This document shows, piece by piece, positions 7,174 through 16,346 of a DNA stretch of 64,000 bases. The first letter of the stretch is position 1; each line of letters starts with the position of its first letter. The notes beneath the pieces are model-generated. The model had not been told where the DNA came from. It ran no database searches and worked only from the letters and a program-made list of their open reading frames with translations. Position numbers and translations under genes: made by a program. This DNA is from Haloimpatiens sp042688525 (GTDB taxonomy: Bacteria; Bacillota; Clostridia; Clostridiales; Clostridiaceae), in the NCBI RefSeq assembly GCF_042688525.2, contig NZ_JBHWAB010000001.1, forward strand, positions 3,658,001-3,722,000, in the 5' to 3' direction.

Positions 7174-9249
7174 TTATCCTTTCCAAACTACATCTTTCTC
7201 TATCCCATATTTTCTAGCTTTTGCTGCAACTGTTTTATGCGTAACTCCTAAAACCTTAGCAGCAGCATTATAACTTCCATACTTCTTTAATGCTTTTTTT
7301 ATAATAATCTTCTCATATTCTTCTAAAGGTAAAATATTTTCATCATCTAAAATTTGGCTTATCTCACTATTTAATTTTTTATTATTATTTGTTAATAAAC
7401 TATTTTTTATACTTTTATCTCTTATATACATAGGTAAATCTTGTAGTTTTATAAAATAATCATCTGTTAAAGTAACCATTCTTTCAATTATATTTTGTAA
7501 TTCTCTAACATTACCAGGCCAGCTATAGTTCATTAACGCTTCCAAACACTCTTCTTTTACTCCTTTAATTTGCTTATTCATATCTTTACTTATTTTTTTT
7601 ATGAAATGTTCAACTAGAAGTGGTATATCTTGTATTCTTTCTCTAAGTGGTGGTAAAAATATAGGTATTACATTCAATCTATAATATAAATCCTCTCTAA
7701 ATTCTCCATTTCGAACCATCTGTTCTAAATTTCTATTGGTAGCAGCAATTATTCTTACATTAACCTTTATGTTTTCTTCTCCCCCCACTCTTTGAAATTC
7801 TTTTTCTTGAAGAACTCTTAAAATTTTAGCTTGCATACTTTTATCTAATTCTCCAATTTCATCAAGGAATATAGTTCCTTTATTAGCCAACTCAAACTTT
7901 CCTAATTTTCTCTTTATTGCTCCAGTAAATGCACCTTTTTCATGTCCAAACAATTCACTTTCTAATAAATTAGGGGGTATAGCTGCACAATTTACTCTTA
8001 CAAATGATCCTTTTGAAGATAAACTAGCAAAATGTATACCTTCTGAAATAACCTCTTTACCCGTTCCACTTTCTCCTCTTATAAGAACAGTTGCATAACT
8101 CTCAGCAGCTTTGGCTGCTATAGCTAAAGCATCTATAACCTTTCCACTATTACCAATGAATTTTTTGAATGTTTCATTTGGCCTTTTTGTTCTTAAAAGT
8201 TCTTCTTCTAAATACTGCGCTTTTGCTGAGGCTTTATTTAAACTTTCTAATAACTTTTGAGTTTCTGTAAGGTCTTTCACAACAGAAACTACCCCTCTTA
8301 TTTCTCCATCTACTTTAATTGCACTTACATCTGCTACTATAGAAGCTCCGTTAGATTTTTTCCTTAATACACCCTTTTTATTTTCTCCACTTTCTAAAAC
8401 TTCTTTCCTTAGACCCGTTTTAGAAATATCTTTTATATTTTTTCCCAATACATTCTGTTGTTTTTCATGTATAATATTCAAATAAGGAGAATTAATATAT
8501 GTTATATACCCTTGTTCATCCAAAACACATATACCATCTTGTACTGAATCTAAAACCAATTGTAATCCTTCTTTTAATTCTTTTACTTCTTTTAATTCTC
8601 CAGTCAACTGCTCAATTTTAGAAATATCCTGAAAAAGCGCTACCGCTCCTTTGATTTTTTCTTCTACAATTATAGGTGTATGATTCATGATAATTATAGA
8701 ATCACCAATCACTTTTCTAAGCCCTATTTTAGCCTTGCCTGTTTTTTTAACCACATGAAGTTTAGTGTCTGGAATTATATCATATACTTTTTTACCTACA
8801 GCTTCATTAGCTGAAATTTTTAATATTTTCTCTGCTGCATAATTAAAAATAGTTATGATATCATTTTCATCAATAACCATAAGACCATTTTCTATATTTC
8901 TATATATTTGCTCCCATGCAATTGTATTACTATGAATAATATTATCTACATCATTTATTGTTTCTTCATCTGAAAAACTAAAATCGCCTTGAAGGAATTC
9001 AGCCATTTCACTTATGGCCAACTTTGTACTTTCTCCTACCCCTTCAATTAGTACAATTTCATTTTGTTTTATTTTAAGTAATACTAATGGCATTAAACTT
9101 GTAGCCGATATTCTTTTATCATTTTTGTATAAGTATAATTGAACATTGTACTTTTTTTGAAGTTCAGCTGCTTTATGAACAACCATAGCAGCAACTCTAG
9201 CATGTAATCCCTTTTTATTTTTTATCAATACCTTTATCACTTGTTTCAA
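7174..9249 (-). CDS. sigma-54-dependent activator with N-terminal HPr domain (DhaR-like)
   Basis: About 691 residues. Domain order: HPr-like (about 1-90, with active-site motif KKGLHARVAA, His16); two PAS domains (about 105-210 and 225-340); a short coiled coil; AAA+ sigma-54 interaction domain (Walker A RGESGTGKE, GAFTGA loop, Walker B GTIFLDEIGE); C-terminal Fis-type helix-turn-helix (NAAAKVLGVTHKTVAAKARKYGI region). It should bind upstream of the dha promoter at 6974-6991 and open it with ATP hydrolysis. The HPr domain keeps the histidine phosphorylated in PTS HPr, so PTS phosphate may control it. An ATG at 9273 has no ribosome site; the TTG at 9249 has AGGAG about 10 bases upstream and starts exactly at the HPr domain. 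The link to the dha genes is inferred from position. Confidence 0.88.
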   Translation of the reverse strand: MKQVIKVLIKNKKGLHARVAAMVVHKAAELQKKYNVQLYLYKNDKRISATSLMPLVLLKIKQNEIVLIEGVGESTKLAISEMAEFLQGDFSFSDEETINDVDNIIHSNTIAWEQIYRNIENGLMVIDENDIITIFNYAAEKILKISANEAVGKKVYDIIPDTKLHVVKKTGKAKIGLRKVIGDSIIIMNHTPIIVEEKIKGAVALFQDISKIEQLTGELKEVKELKEGLQLVLDSVQDGICVLDEQGYITYINSPYLNIIHEKQQNVLGKNIKDISKTGLRKEVLESGENKKGVLRKKSNGASIVADVSAIKVDGEIRGVVSVVKDLTETQKLLESLNKASAKAQYLEEELLRTKRPNETFKKFIGNSGKVIDALAIAAKAAESYATVLIRGESGTGKEVISEGIHFASLSSKGSFVRVNCAAIPPNLLESELFGHEKGAFTGAIKRKLGKFELANKGTIFLDEIGELDKSMQAKILRVLQEKEFQRVGGEENIKVNVRIIAATNRNLEQMVRNGEFREDLYYRLNVIPIFLPPLRERIQDIPLLVEHFIKKISKDMNKQIKGVKEECLEALMNYSWPGNVRELQNIIERMVTLTDDYFIKLQDLPMYIRDKSIKNSLLTNNNKKLNSEISQILDDENILPLEEYEKIIIKKALKKYGSYNAAAKVLGVTHKTVAAKARKYGIEKDVVWKG

Positions 9250-9304
9250 TATATATTCACTCCTAACTTCGAACATGAAAGTACATATATTATACATATA
9301 TTAT

Positions 9305-9350
9305 ATAATATTTTTGTCATAATAATCTGTATTGTGACAAAAAATATTAT
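9305..9350. promoter_or_regulatory. inverted repeat upstream of the HPr-sigma-54 activator
   Basis: ATAATATTTTTGTCA (9305-9319) faces TGACAAAAAATATTAT (9335-9350), differing by one A. It lies 56-101 bp before the activator start and 44 bp after the PHP gene stop. It may be an operator or a weak terminator; no U-tract follows on the minus strand. Confidence 0.4.
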
Positions 9351-9393
9351 ATTTCGTAAAATGGTATTGATTTAATATAAAAATTCACTTTTC

Positions 9394-10239
9394 TTATTCT
9401 ATAAATTGTACTAATTTTCCTAAATTCAATTGTTCCATACAAACTCTAGGTTTTCCTACACTTCTTGTCTTTATAAAATCTCCATGACAATCAGAACCTG
9501 CAGTTATGATTGCATTGTTTCTTTTACACCATTCAATACATTCTTTAGTTATTTGTTGACTATGATTAGGATGATAACACTCAAAACCTTCAATACCCAT
9601 ATCAAAAAATGTACTTAGCCTATCTTCCACCTTTTCTTCAGTATGAACATAATAAGGATGTGCAAGAATAGGTACTCCTCCTGCTTGTTTTACTATTTCC
9701 ACAATTTCTTTTGGATGTGGAAATTGTGGAAAAGCTAAAGAATTTTCTCCTACAAATAAATTTGCAAAAAAATCTCCTACATCCTTACAAATATTTTTAT
9801 CAATTAAAAAGTTAAGAGCTTTCCATCCACCTCTACTTGGATTATGTTTGTAGCTTACATATTCATTAAAATCAATATTATAACCCCTTTCTCTAAGTGC
9901 TTTTATAGAGTTATCATCCTTATCTTCTAACAATTTCCTATTACCTTTTAAAATATCTCTTAACTTAATGTTTTGCTCATCGATACCATAACCTAATATA
10001 TGAAATAACTCTCCATTATACGTAGAAGAAATTTCAACTCCTTTAATAAACTTTATATCATATCTTTTAGCTTGATTTTCTGCTTCTTTTAAATTTGAAG
10101 TTTCATCATGATCTGTTATTGATATTAATTTAACCCCTTTATCTATAGCTTCAAGAACTATCTGTTCTGGAGTCCATGTTCCATCTGAAGCCATTGTATG
10201 TATATGCAAATCAACAATCATATCCTTTTCTAATTCCAT
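9394..10239 (-). CDS. PHP-domain metal-dependent phosphoesterase (YciV/TrpH-like)
   Basis: 281 residues, a PHP fold. Metal ligands are visible in VDLHIHTMASDG (Asp10, His12, His14), SITDHDETSN, GVEISS, ILAHPYY and AGSDCHGD. This pattern matches the YciV/TrpH group, in which some members remove nucleotides or phosphates from RNA 5' ends or from pAp-type substrates. The ATG at 10239 has GGAGGAGGG before it. It stands between the activator gene and a repeat-rich gap with no operon partner, so the substrate cannot be told from context. Confidence 0.88.
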   Translation of the reverse strand: MELEKDMIVDLHIHTMASDGTWTPEQIVLEAIDKGVKLISITDHDETSNLKEAENQAKRYDIKFIKGVEISSTYNGELFHILGYGIDEQNIKLRDILKGNRKLLEDKDDNSIKALRERGYNIDFNEYVSYKHNPSRGGWKALNFLIDKNICKDVGDFFANLFVGENSLAFPQFPHPKEIVEIVKQAGGVPILAHPYYVHTEEKVEDRLSTFFDMGIEGFECYHPNHSQQITKECIEWCKRNNAIITAGSDCHGDFIKTRSVGKPRVCMEQLNLGKLVQFIE

Positions 10240-10334
10240 ATTTTAACCCTCCTCCAAAATATACTTATGTACAACATTAGTATGTGTATTGAATTAGATT
10301 TTAGCATAAAGACAAACAAATGCATATATTTAAT

Positions 10335-10416
10335 AAAAAAACTTGTTCAAATGTTTCTTACGCAATATATCATTTTACTTCGCTAAGCAGTATTTTTTTA
10401 CCGAAAAAGTTGAGTT
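10335..10416 (-). repeat. dispersed AACTTTCGCAG-type repeat, copy 1
   Basis: Its reverse complement runs AACTCAACTTTTTCGG, then TACTGCTTAGCGAAG, then AAATGATATATTGCGTAAG, ending ACATTTGAACAAG. It is closely similar over its length to 26538-26621 in the opposite orientation. It lies in the 390-bp gap between the PHP gene and the chemoreceptor. Confidence 0.75.
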
Positions 10417-10460
10417 ATAAATTTACATGGTGCATTTTTACATAAGCTTATCATTGACTG

Positions 10461-10519
10461 GATTTACTTAACTTTAAACCAATAAATTCTTTGAAAAAAT
10501 TTATAATTTTTTAATAATA
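10461..10519. repeat. ~50-bp dispersed repeat shared with 58498-58560
   Basis: The stretch GATTTACTTAACTTTAAACC through TTGAAAAAATTTATAATT recurs at 58498-58560 in the same orientation with only a few differences. It is non-coding in both places. Confidence 0.75.
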
Positions 10520-10544
10520 AAAGTCAAATATGTTTTGAATATTG

Positions 10545-10592
10545 ATAGGGACAGGTCCTTAATATCTTTAAATATTAAGGACCTGTCCCTAT
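10545..10592. repeat. perfect hairpin with 21-bp arms carrying GGGACAGGTCC
   Basis: The arms at 10545-10565 and 10572-10592 are perfect reverse complements around the 6-base loop CTTTAA. Each arm contains AGGGACAGGTCCTTAATAT. It lies 38 bp downstream of the chemoreceptor stop. No U-tract follows on the minus strand, so it looks more like a REP/BIME-type palindrome than a simple terminator. Confidence 0.85.
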
Positions 10593-10629
10593 TATATATC
10601 CCTATTATATGTATTGGTTATATTCCAAA

Positions 10630-12288
10630 CTAATTATCTTCTTCAGTCTTCAATTTACTCATGGCATCAGCTAACTTATCTGCAAGTTCAGTAAGCTGTT
10701 GAGCTGATGAACTTAATTCTTCTATAGTTGCAGTCTGATTTTCAACAGATGCAGAAATTTCTTCTACAGAAGCTGATACTTCTTCTGATGTCCCAGAAAC
10801 ATTTTGTATTGAAGCTATTATCTCGTCTTTCTTATCAATATTTGAATCTAATGCCTTATACACTCCATCTATTCTAGGAACTGTACCTTCTACTTCATGT
10901 AAGATATTCTCAAATGAAGTTGCAGTATTTTGTATTGATTCTGTTTGTACATTGATTTTATCACGAAGCCCTTGAGTAGTTTTTGCAACTTCTTCTGTAT
11001 CACTTGTAACGAAATTAACTAATGAATTTATGTTTTTAGAAGATTCTAAAACCTGTTCTGCAAGCTTTCTTATTTCTTCTGCTACCACTGAAAATCCTCT
11101 TCCTGCTTCGCCTGCTCTAGATGCTTCTATAGCAGCATTTAATGCAAGTAAATTTGTTTGTTCTGCAACTGCATTTATAACATCCGTAATTTCTGTTATC
11201 TTTCTAACACTTTCTATTAAAGTAGAAATCTTTTCAGAGGAAATGTTAAATGAATTATTTATTATTTCAGTAGATTTTACTAATTCCTTTATCTTTACAT
11301 TACCCTTTTCAGCATCTTCTTTAATTTTATCTCCACTGTTCTTAATTTCTCCTAATTTTGATCCAATAACATCCATACTATCACTAAAGTGTTCAGTTGC
11401 ACTAGTTATATTCTGTACATCTTCAGCCTCACAAGAAGCTGCATTAGATACCTCTTCACTTGATCTTGAAATTTCTTCACTTGATGATGCTACTTCTTCA
11501 CTTGAAGCTGTCAAATTTTGAGCCATACTATCTAAACTTACAGTAGCTTCCTCTATTTTATCTATCATATTTCTCAATGATTCAATTACTTTGTTCAATG
11601 CAATCATTAACTCACCAATTTCATCTTTACCTTCTGAATGAAATTCAACAGTAAAGTCACCCTTAGCAACTTTTTTCATTTTCTTCATTATTACCTTTAT
11701 TGGTTTTACTAACATTCTAGTTAATAAAAATGCTACTATTGAACAAATTATTAATACTACTATACACATTAATATTGAATACCAAGTTTGAGTTTTTAAT
11801 ATATCTGCCATATCCTTTGTAGACATTCCAACACATACTACACCTGTTAATTTATCTTGTTCATAAGCTGGTACATAAACATTATATACTTTAGTGCCAT
11901 CTAAATCTTTAGTAAAAATACCATAAGGTTCACCTTCACTGAATACCTTTTGAATATTTTCATCATCTTTTAATGTATCGCCAATAACATTAGAATCAGA
12001 ACTAACTAATACCTCACAATTTGGATTTATCAAAGATATATATTGAATATCATCTTTATTTTGCTCTTTTATTTCCTTTAACACTAAACTTACTTTATCT
12101 TTCTCATTACTTGAAAATCTTTGTAAATCGTGTCTAACTATATTAGCTACTACTTGTCCATCTTTATCCATCTGATTCTCTAAAGACCTTATTATTGTGT
12201 GATTAAAAAATATAAAAAAACTTACTACAGTTATTAGAGTAACAAGTATCATACTTATACCTATTTTTCTTCCTAATGATCTAAACAC
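10630..12288 (-). CDS. methyl-accepting chemotaxis protein
   Basis: 552 residues. Membrane helix at about 8-30, an extracytoplasmic Cache-like sensor (about 31-170), a second membrane helix (about 172-194), HAMP (LVKPIKVIMKKMKKVAKGDF) and a long signalling coiled coil with the conserved hairpin FSVVAEEIRKLAEQV. It should signal to CheA/CheW; no other chemotaxis genes are in the window. An in-frame ATG at 12306 overlaps the GGAGGAGGGGG site, so the GTG at 12288 is the likelier start and begins with MFRSLGRKIG. The ligand is unknown. Clostridial genomes carry many such receptors. Confidence 0.92.
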   Translation of the reverse strand: MFRSLGRKIGISMILVTLITVVSFFIFFNHTIIRSLENQMDKDGQVVANIVRHDLQRFSSNEKDKVSLVLKEIKEQNKDDIQYISLINPNCEVLVSSDSNVIGDTLKDDENIQKVFSEGEPYGIFTKDLDGTKVYNVYVPAYEQDKLTGVVCVGMSTKDMADILKTQTWYSILMCIVVLIICSIVAFLLTRMLVKPIKVIMKKMKKVAKGDFTVEFHSEGKDEIGELMIALNKVIESLRNMIDKIEEATVSLDSMAQNLTASSEEVASSSEEISRSSEEVSNAASCEAEDVQNITSATEHFSDSMDVIGSKLGEIKNSGDKIKEDAEKGNVKIKELVKSTEIINNSFNISSEKISTLIESVRKITEITDVINAVAEQTNLLALNAAIEASRAGEAGRGFSVVAEEIRKLAEQVLESSKNINSLVNFVTSDTEEVAKTTQGLRDKINVQTESIQNTATSFENILHEVEGTVPRIDGVYKALDSNIDKKDEIIASIQNVSGTSEEVSASVEEISASVENQTATIEELSSSAQQLTELADKLADAMSKLKTEEDN

Positions 12289-12541
12289 ATTATCCCCCTC
12301 CTCCATATAAAAAAATATATAAAGCTCCTAATTTACTATATTTAACGCATCTAATAGTATATTCCTTTTAATAACAACTTTCAATGAATTTTTTTGTATT
12401 TATTGTTTTTTTTACCTGTTTATCATTGTTTATATATATTTTTGTTAATTATCGTCCAAATACGTCACTATATCTTATTATACTTTTAATTTATTTTCTC
12501 CAAAAATTATATACTGTATAAATATTTAATTCTACATTATT

Positions 12542-12570
12542 AAACCCCTAAGCTTATAACTTAGGAGTTT
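12542..12570 (-). terminator. terminator of the second DUF1540 gene
   Basis: AAACCCCTAAG (12542-12552) pairs with CTTAGGAGTTT (12560-12570), 9 bp downstream of the DUF1540 stop. Confidence 0.75.
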
Positions 12571-12578
12571 TAAATTTC

Positions 12579-12743
12579 TTACTTCATTTGAAAGCTTCCA
12601 CAATCAGTTCCTTCTACATTATTTACATTTTGTAAATGTTTAACTACTCGAATCTTATTTAAAGTACAATAGTTATCATCTTTGCAGTGATATTTACATT
12701 CTGAAACTGTACATTCTATACTATTGTTATGTGCTCCTTCCAT
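12579..12743 (-). CDS. DUF1540 domain small protein, second copy
   Basis: 54 residues: IECTVSECKYHCKDD, then YCTLNKIRV, with the same C-x4-C-x2-H spacing as the protein at 3505-3708, plus an extra Cys after the His. The ATG at 12743 is preceded by AGAGGTGA. It is monocistronic, with its own terminator. The conserved cysteines and ribosome site argue that it is real despite its size. Function unknown; probably a small metal-binding protein of spore-forming clostridia. Confidence 0.78.
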   Translation of the reverse strand: MEGAHNNSIECTVSECKYHCKDDNYCTLNKIRVVKHLQNVNNVEGTDCGSFQMK

Positions 12744-13095
12744 TTTACACTCACCTCTTTTAATCTTTTTTATTACAAATTTATTATCTTCAAACTAATC
12801 TTTTTTTATTCTTAGTAAAAGTATACCTAGCTATAAAAATATTTTTGATTATTTCATTTCTTTAATTTTATTAAGTTTTAATTTTTTAGTACTAATAAAG
12901 GTAATCCTAAACTTTAAGTAAAGTTTTTACTTCATATAAAGCTTAGAATCTCTTATCTAAAGTTGTAACACCTCTTAACTTATCTTCTGTAAATAAGAAA
13001 GATTTAGTGCTAGTGTATACATGAGATAAAATTTAGTCCTTAAATTTACTTTATGTATTTTATACAGCAATAGATTTTATATCAATATACATTTA
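12744..13095. other. 352-bp gap, no gene seen
   Basis: AT-rich spacer between cbiA and the second DUF1540 gene. The only structure I see is the short palindrome AAACTTTAAGTAAAGTTT at 12909-12926, plus presumed promoter sequence for the DUF1540 gene. Confidence 0.5.
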
Positions 13096-14499
13096 TTAAA
13101 GTTTAGATTTACTACCTTGTAAAATTGAGTTAATGAAAAAATCCATATTTCCAAAGAAATGAACATGAGCATAAGCTGCCAAGGTATTATTCTTTGTATA
13201 TCCACATGTCCATTGTTTTTGTTCATTATTATATGTTGTCTTTGTTAACTTATAAATCTTTTTCTCATTACACTGTACACATGATTTATGAAATTCATGA
13301 CAATTAATTTTTGATCCCTCACTAACCATACTATTTTTACTCTGAACCTCTATTTCTGCATAACCAAATCTCTGTAATCTATTTGTCATATAACAATATC
13401 CGTTTAAAAATCCTACTAATTCTTTTTTACTATTATTGTTTTCCAGATACTGAACTTTTTCTTTAACATCTACTTTATCTTGTAATTGTAATTTATCAAC
13501 ATTTTGTATAAATCCCTTTGTAAGATACATCAGTCCACCACATTCTGCATAACACTTTAATCCTTTATTCAATTTTTCTCTTATGTCACAAAGCATATCT
13601 TTATTATTAGAAAGTTCATCTATAAATACTTCAGGATATCCTCCTCCAATATATAGGAAATCAATATTATCTGGTAATTTTTTATCTTTTAAAGGACTAA
13701 AATAAGTAACGTCTCCTAATTCATTTAACATTTCAATATTTTCTGCATAATAAAAGCTAAAAGCCTTATCCATTGCAATTGCTGTTCTTAACCCTCTATT
13801 TTTAACATGAAAATTATCATAATATTCTTTTGTATTACCCATGCATTTTACTAGTGAATCTAAATCTACATATTTTTCTATTAAATTAGCACAAACCTCA
13901 ATTCTTTCTTTTATGTCATTAATTTCACTACTTTGTATAAGTCCTAAATGTCTACTTCCTAATACTAATTTTTCATTTTTAGGTACATATCCAAAAACCT
14001 TTATATTACAATTGTTTTCTATAGATGCTTTTAAAAGTTTATAATAGCTTTCACTTACATTATTTAATATAACTCCAGCTATATTAACATCTTCAAAATT
14101 AACCATACCATTTATCTCTGCACAAAGTGTAGCCACTTGAGCTTTAGGTGAAATAACAAGTACAATAGGAAGATTTAAAATTTTAGCCACATGTGCTGTA
14201 GAATATCTTGTATCTATACCCTTTCCATCATAAAGTCCCATTACTCCTTCTATAATAGCAACTTCACCTTTTCCTCTTGAAAAACTAGCTTTGATTCCTT
14301 CTTCGCCCATTAAAAAAATATCCAGATTTCTAGATCGTTTACCTGTAATTTCTGAATGAAATGCAGGGTCAATATAATCTGGACCTACTTTATATCCTTG
14401 AACATCTATTCCTTTTTTAATTAATGCTTTCATAAGACCTAGTGTAATTGTAGTTTTACCACCACCACTTTTATTAGAAGATACGACTATTCCTTTCAT
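13096..14499 (-). CDS. cbiA: cobyrinate a,c-diamide synthase
   Basis: 467 residues. N-terminal P-loop ATPase-like domain (SSNKSGGGKTTITLGLM, residues about 7-23; VGPDYIDPAFH) and C-terminal class I glutamine amidotransferase domain with the nucleophile in YAECGGLMYL. CbiA amidates the a and c side chains of (cobalt-)cobyrinate with glutamine and ATP. The ATG at 14499 follows GGGAGGA. It is the last gene of the cobalamin block, separated from the BtuF-like gene by 362 bp of repeats, so it may have its own promoter. The next amidase, CbiP, is not in the window. Confidence 0.93.
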   Translation of the reverse strand: MKGIVVSSNKSGGGKTTITLGLMKALIKKGIDVQGYKVGPDYIDPAFHSEITGKRSRNLDIFLMGEEGIKASFSRGKGEVAIIEGVMGLYDGKGIDTRYSTAHVAKILNLPIVLVISPKAQVATLCAEINGMVNFEDVNIAGVILNNVSESYYKLLKASIENNCNIKVFGYVPKNEKLVLGSRHLGLIQSSEINDIKERIEVCANLIEKYVDLDSLVKCMGNTKEYYDNFHVKNRGLRTAIAMDKAFSFYYAENIEMLNELGDVTYFSPLKDKKLPDNIDFLYIGGGYPEVFIDELSNNKDMLCDIREKLNKGLKCYAECGGLMYLTKGFIQNVDKLQLQDKVDVKEKVQYLENNNSKKELVGFLNGYCYMTNRLQRFGYAEIEVQSKNSMVSEGSKINCHEFHKSCVQCNEKKIYKLTKTTYNNEQKQWTCGYTKNNTLAAYAHVHFFGNMDFFINSILQGSKSKL

Positions 14500-14552
14500 A
14501 TAACTTTCCTCCCAAGATTGATAAATTAATCTATTTTTTAAATTTTTACTAT

Positions 14553-14650
14553 CTTAACTTTTATAATTAAAAGTACTATCTAACTAAAATAAAGTTTTTT
14601 AGACAATATATCATTTTTCATAGCAACTATTTTTATCTATCAAAGTTAAG
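14553..14650. repeat. dispersed AACTTTCGCAG-type repeat, diverged copy
   Basis: TTAACTTTTAT at the left faces ATCAAAGTTAA at the right. The middle has AGACAATATATCATTTTTCA and AGCAACTATTTTTATCT, matching the family seen at 43746-43827. It fills part of the 362-bp cbiA upstream gap. Confidence 0.6.
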
Positions 14651-14781
14651 TTACTATGGAACTAACTATAATAATTTAAACTATATTTTTTAATAACTTA
14701 CCTTACACTTTTTATATTATTTAAAACAACAAGTATATTTAAATTATATCAAAATTGAACTTATTCTTCTTAAAATTGAGA

Positions 14782-14811
14782 AACCTGTCCCTTTATTTTT
14801 TAGGACAGGTT
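14782..14811. repeat. hairpin with AACCTGTCC / GGACAGGTT arms
   Basis: AACCTGTCC at 14782-14790 pairs with GGACAGGTT at 14803-14811. It belongs to the dispersed GGACCTGTCCC motif family and lies about 50 bp downstream of the BtuF-like gene, where it could also help termination. Confidence 0.65.
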
Positions 14812-14861
14812 CACATGTTTTAATATTTTTAAAGGAAGATTTTAAAAAGTAATTAGTAAAC

Positions 14862-16289
14862 TTATTTATTTAAATTTAATTTTTTAACTGATTCTAAAAC
14901 TTCTTTTTGGGTTACATTTCTTTTAGGATTAAACTTACCATTTTCAAGTTGTAATATATTATTTCCTACTACAGTCTGTATTATAGATTTATTACTACAT
15001 TGATCTAAATCTGATATAGAAACTTGTTTCATAGTTAGATCTTTTAACAAATATAACGTTTTAGCAAGTTCTTCTTTTGTAACTTTTCCATTTGGATTAT
15101 ATTCATCTTTTTTACTTTCTATATATCCTGAAAGAACTGCAGTTTCTATATAATCAAAATTTATATTATCTAAATTTACATCTTTAAATTCCCCGTATTT
15201 ATGACCTTTTATCTTCTTTTTATAATACCTAGAAGTAGGAGTAAATATATTTTTATGTTTAACCATTATTACGATTTTGGCTAACTCTTCTCTAGTTATT
15301 TCTTTATTATTATTGAAACTAGAGATATCATCAAATACTTCTGGATAAAACATTCTTTGAAGTTCATAAATACCTTTTATATATCTAAAAGTAGGGCTTG
15401 AAACTAATTTTTCATCTATATTATATACTCTCTTGTTCTTAACAGCTTTAATTTGTGAAAATCCTGGTCTTATTGATATTGAATGAGGATTTCCACCTGC
15501 ATTCATTGATCCTCTTTGAGCTACATATACATCTATTTCTTTAGATTTTGCTAGAACTTTTTCAGTTCCATAAGAAGCTATACTTGTTTTTTTACCTTTT
15601 ATAGATTTAGCATCTGAAGCTATATTAATTCCACCTGATATCCTTATAGCTTCTCCAGCCATTGAATCTAATGTAACAGTTCTACAATTAGTCTCTGTTG
15701 ATTCAAAATAAATTTTTACCTTTTTACTTATCTTTTTAGATTTTTCTTCAGCTTCTTTTAATTGCTTATGAAAATCATTTAAAAGTTCTGTTGCTTTCTT
15801 TTCTTTCCCTGTTAACTTAGCTAATCTTTTAATATAATTGTCAAATTCAGAGAGTTTTGTTGGATAAAAAGATGCTACAGCAATTCCTGCATCTCTAAGT
15901 GATTTTACAAAATCAGGATGCCCTCTTTCAATAAATGGTCTTATCAAAACTAAATCAGGCTTTGCAGCTATCACAGATTCTGCATCATCTCTATAACTAT
16001 ATCTCTTTTTTTCTAAAACTTTATATGGATACGCATCACTAGTTCCTACCCCTATTACCTCTTTATCTAACCCTAATGAAAATAAATTTTCTGTATGCGC
16101 CGAATATAAGCTAATTATTCTTTTAGCAGGTTTATCTATATTTATTGTTTTACCTGAATCATCTTTTACCTCTATCATAGCATTATTATTTTTTGAAACA
16201 TTACTAGAAGTTTGTTTATTTTCACATCCTACCAGTAATAGTACTAATATAGAAGATATGCATAATAGTACTTTTATAATTTTTTTCAT
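14862..16289 (-). CDS. BtuF-like ABC binding lipoprotein with SLH-like C-terminal region
   Basis: 475 residues. Lipoprotein signal peptide with lipobox LLVGC (Cys22), then a class III periplasmic-binding fold (about 45-320) with KRIISLYSAHTENLFSLGLD and KPDLVLIRPF typical of the BtuF/FecB family. Residues about 330-475 are unlike a plain binding protein: ITREELAKIVIM, FKDVNLDNINFDYIETAV, GKVTKEELAKTLYLL and NPKRNVTQKEVLESVKKL look like degenerate S-layer-homology repeats, which bind wall polymers. It follows cbiK behind a cobalamin riboswitch, so cobalamin or corrinoid uptake with the BtuCD pair at 26.8-28.6 kb is likely. Substrate inferred from context. Confidence 0.82.
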   Translation of the reverse strand: MKKIIKVLLCISSILVLLLVGCENKQTSSNVSKNNNAMIEVKDDSGKTINIDKPAKRIISLYSAHTENLFSLGLDKEVIGVGTSDAYPYKVLEKKRYSYRDDAESVIAAKPDLVLIRPFIERGHPDFVKSLRDAGIAVASFYPTKLSEFDNYIKRLAKLTGKEKKATELLNDFHKQLKEAEEKSKKISKKVKIYFESTETNCRTVTLDSMAGEAIRISGGINIASDAKSIKGKKTSIASYGTEKVLAKSKEIDVYVAQRGSMNAGGNPHSISIRPGFSQIKAVKNKRVYNIDEKLVSSPTFRYIKGIYELQRMFYPEVFDDISSFNNNKEITREELAKIVIMVKHKNIFTPTSRYYKKKIKGHKYGEFKDVNLDNINFDYIETAVLSGYIESKKDEYNPNGKVTKEELAKTLYLLKDLTMKQVSISDLDQCSNKSIIQTVVGNNILQLENGKFNPKRNVTQKEVLESVKKLNLNK

Positions 16290-16346
16290 TATGCTATCAT
16301 CCTTTCTATGTATATCAAATTCTACTTTAAATAAAGATTATATTCT

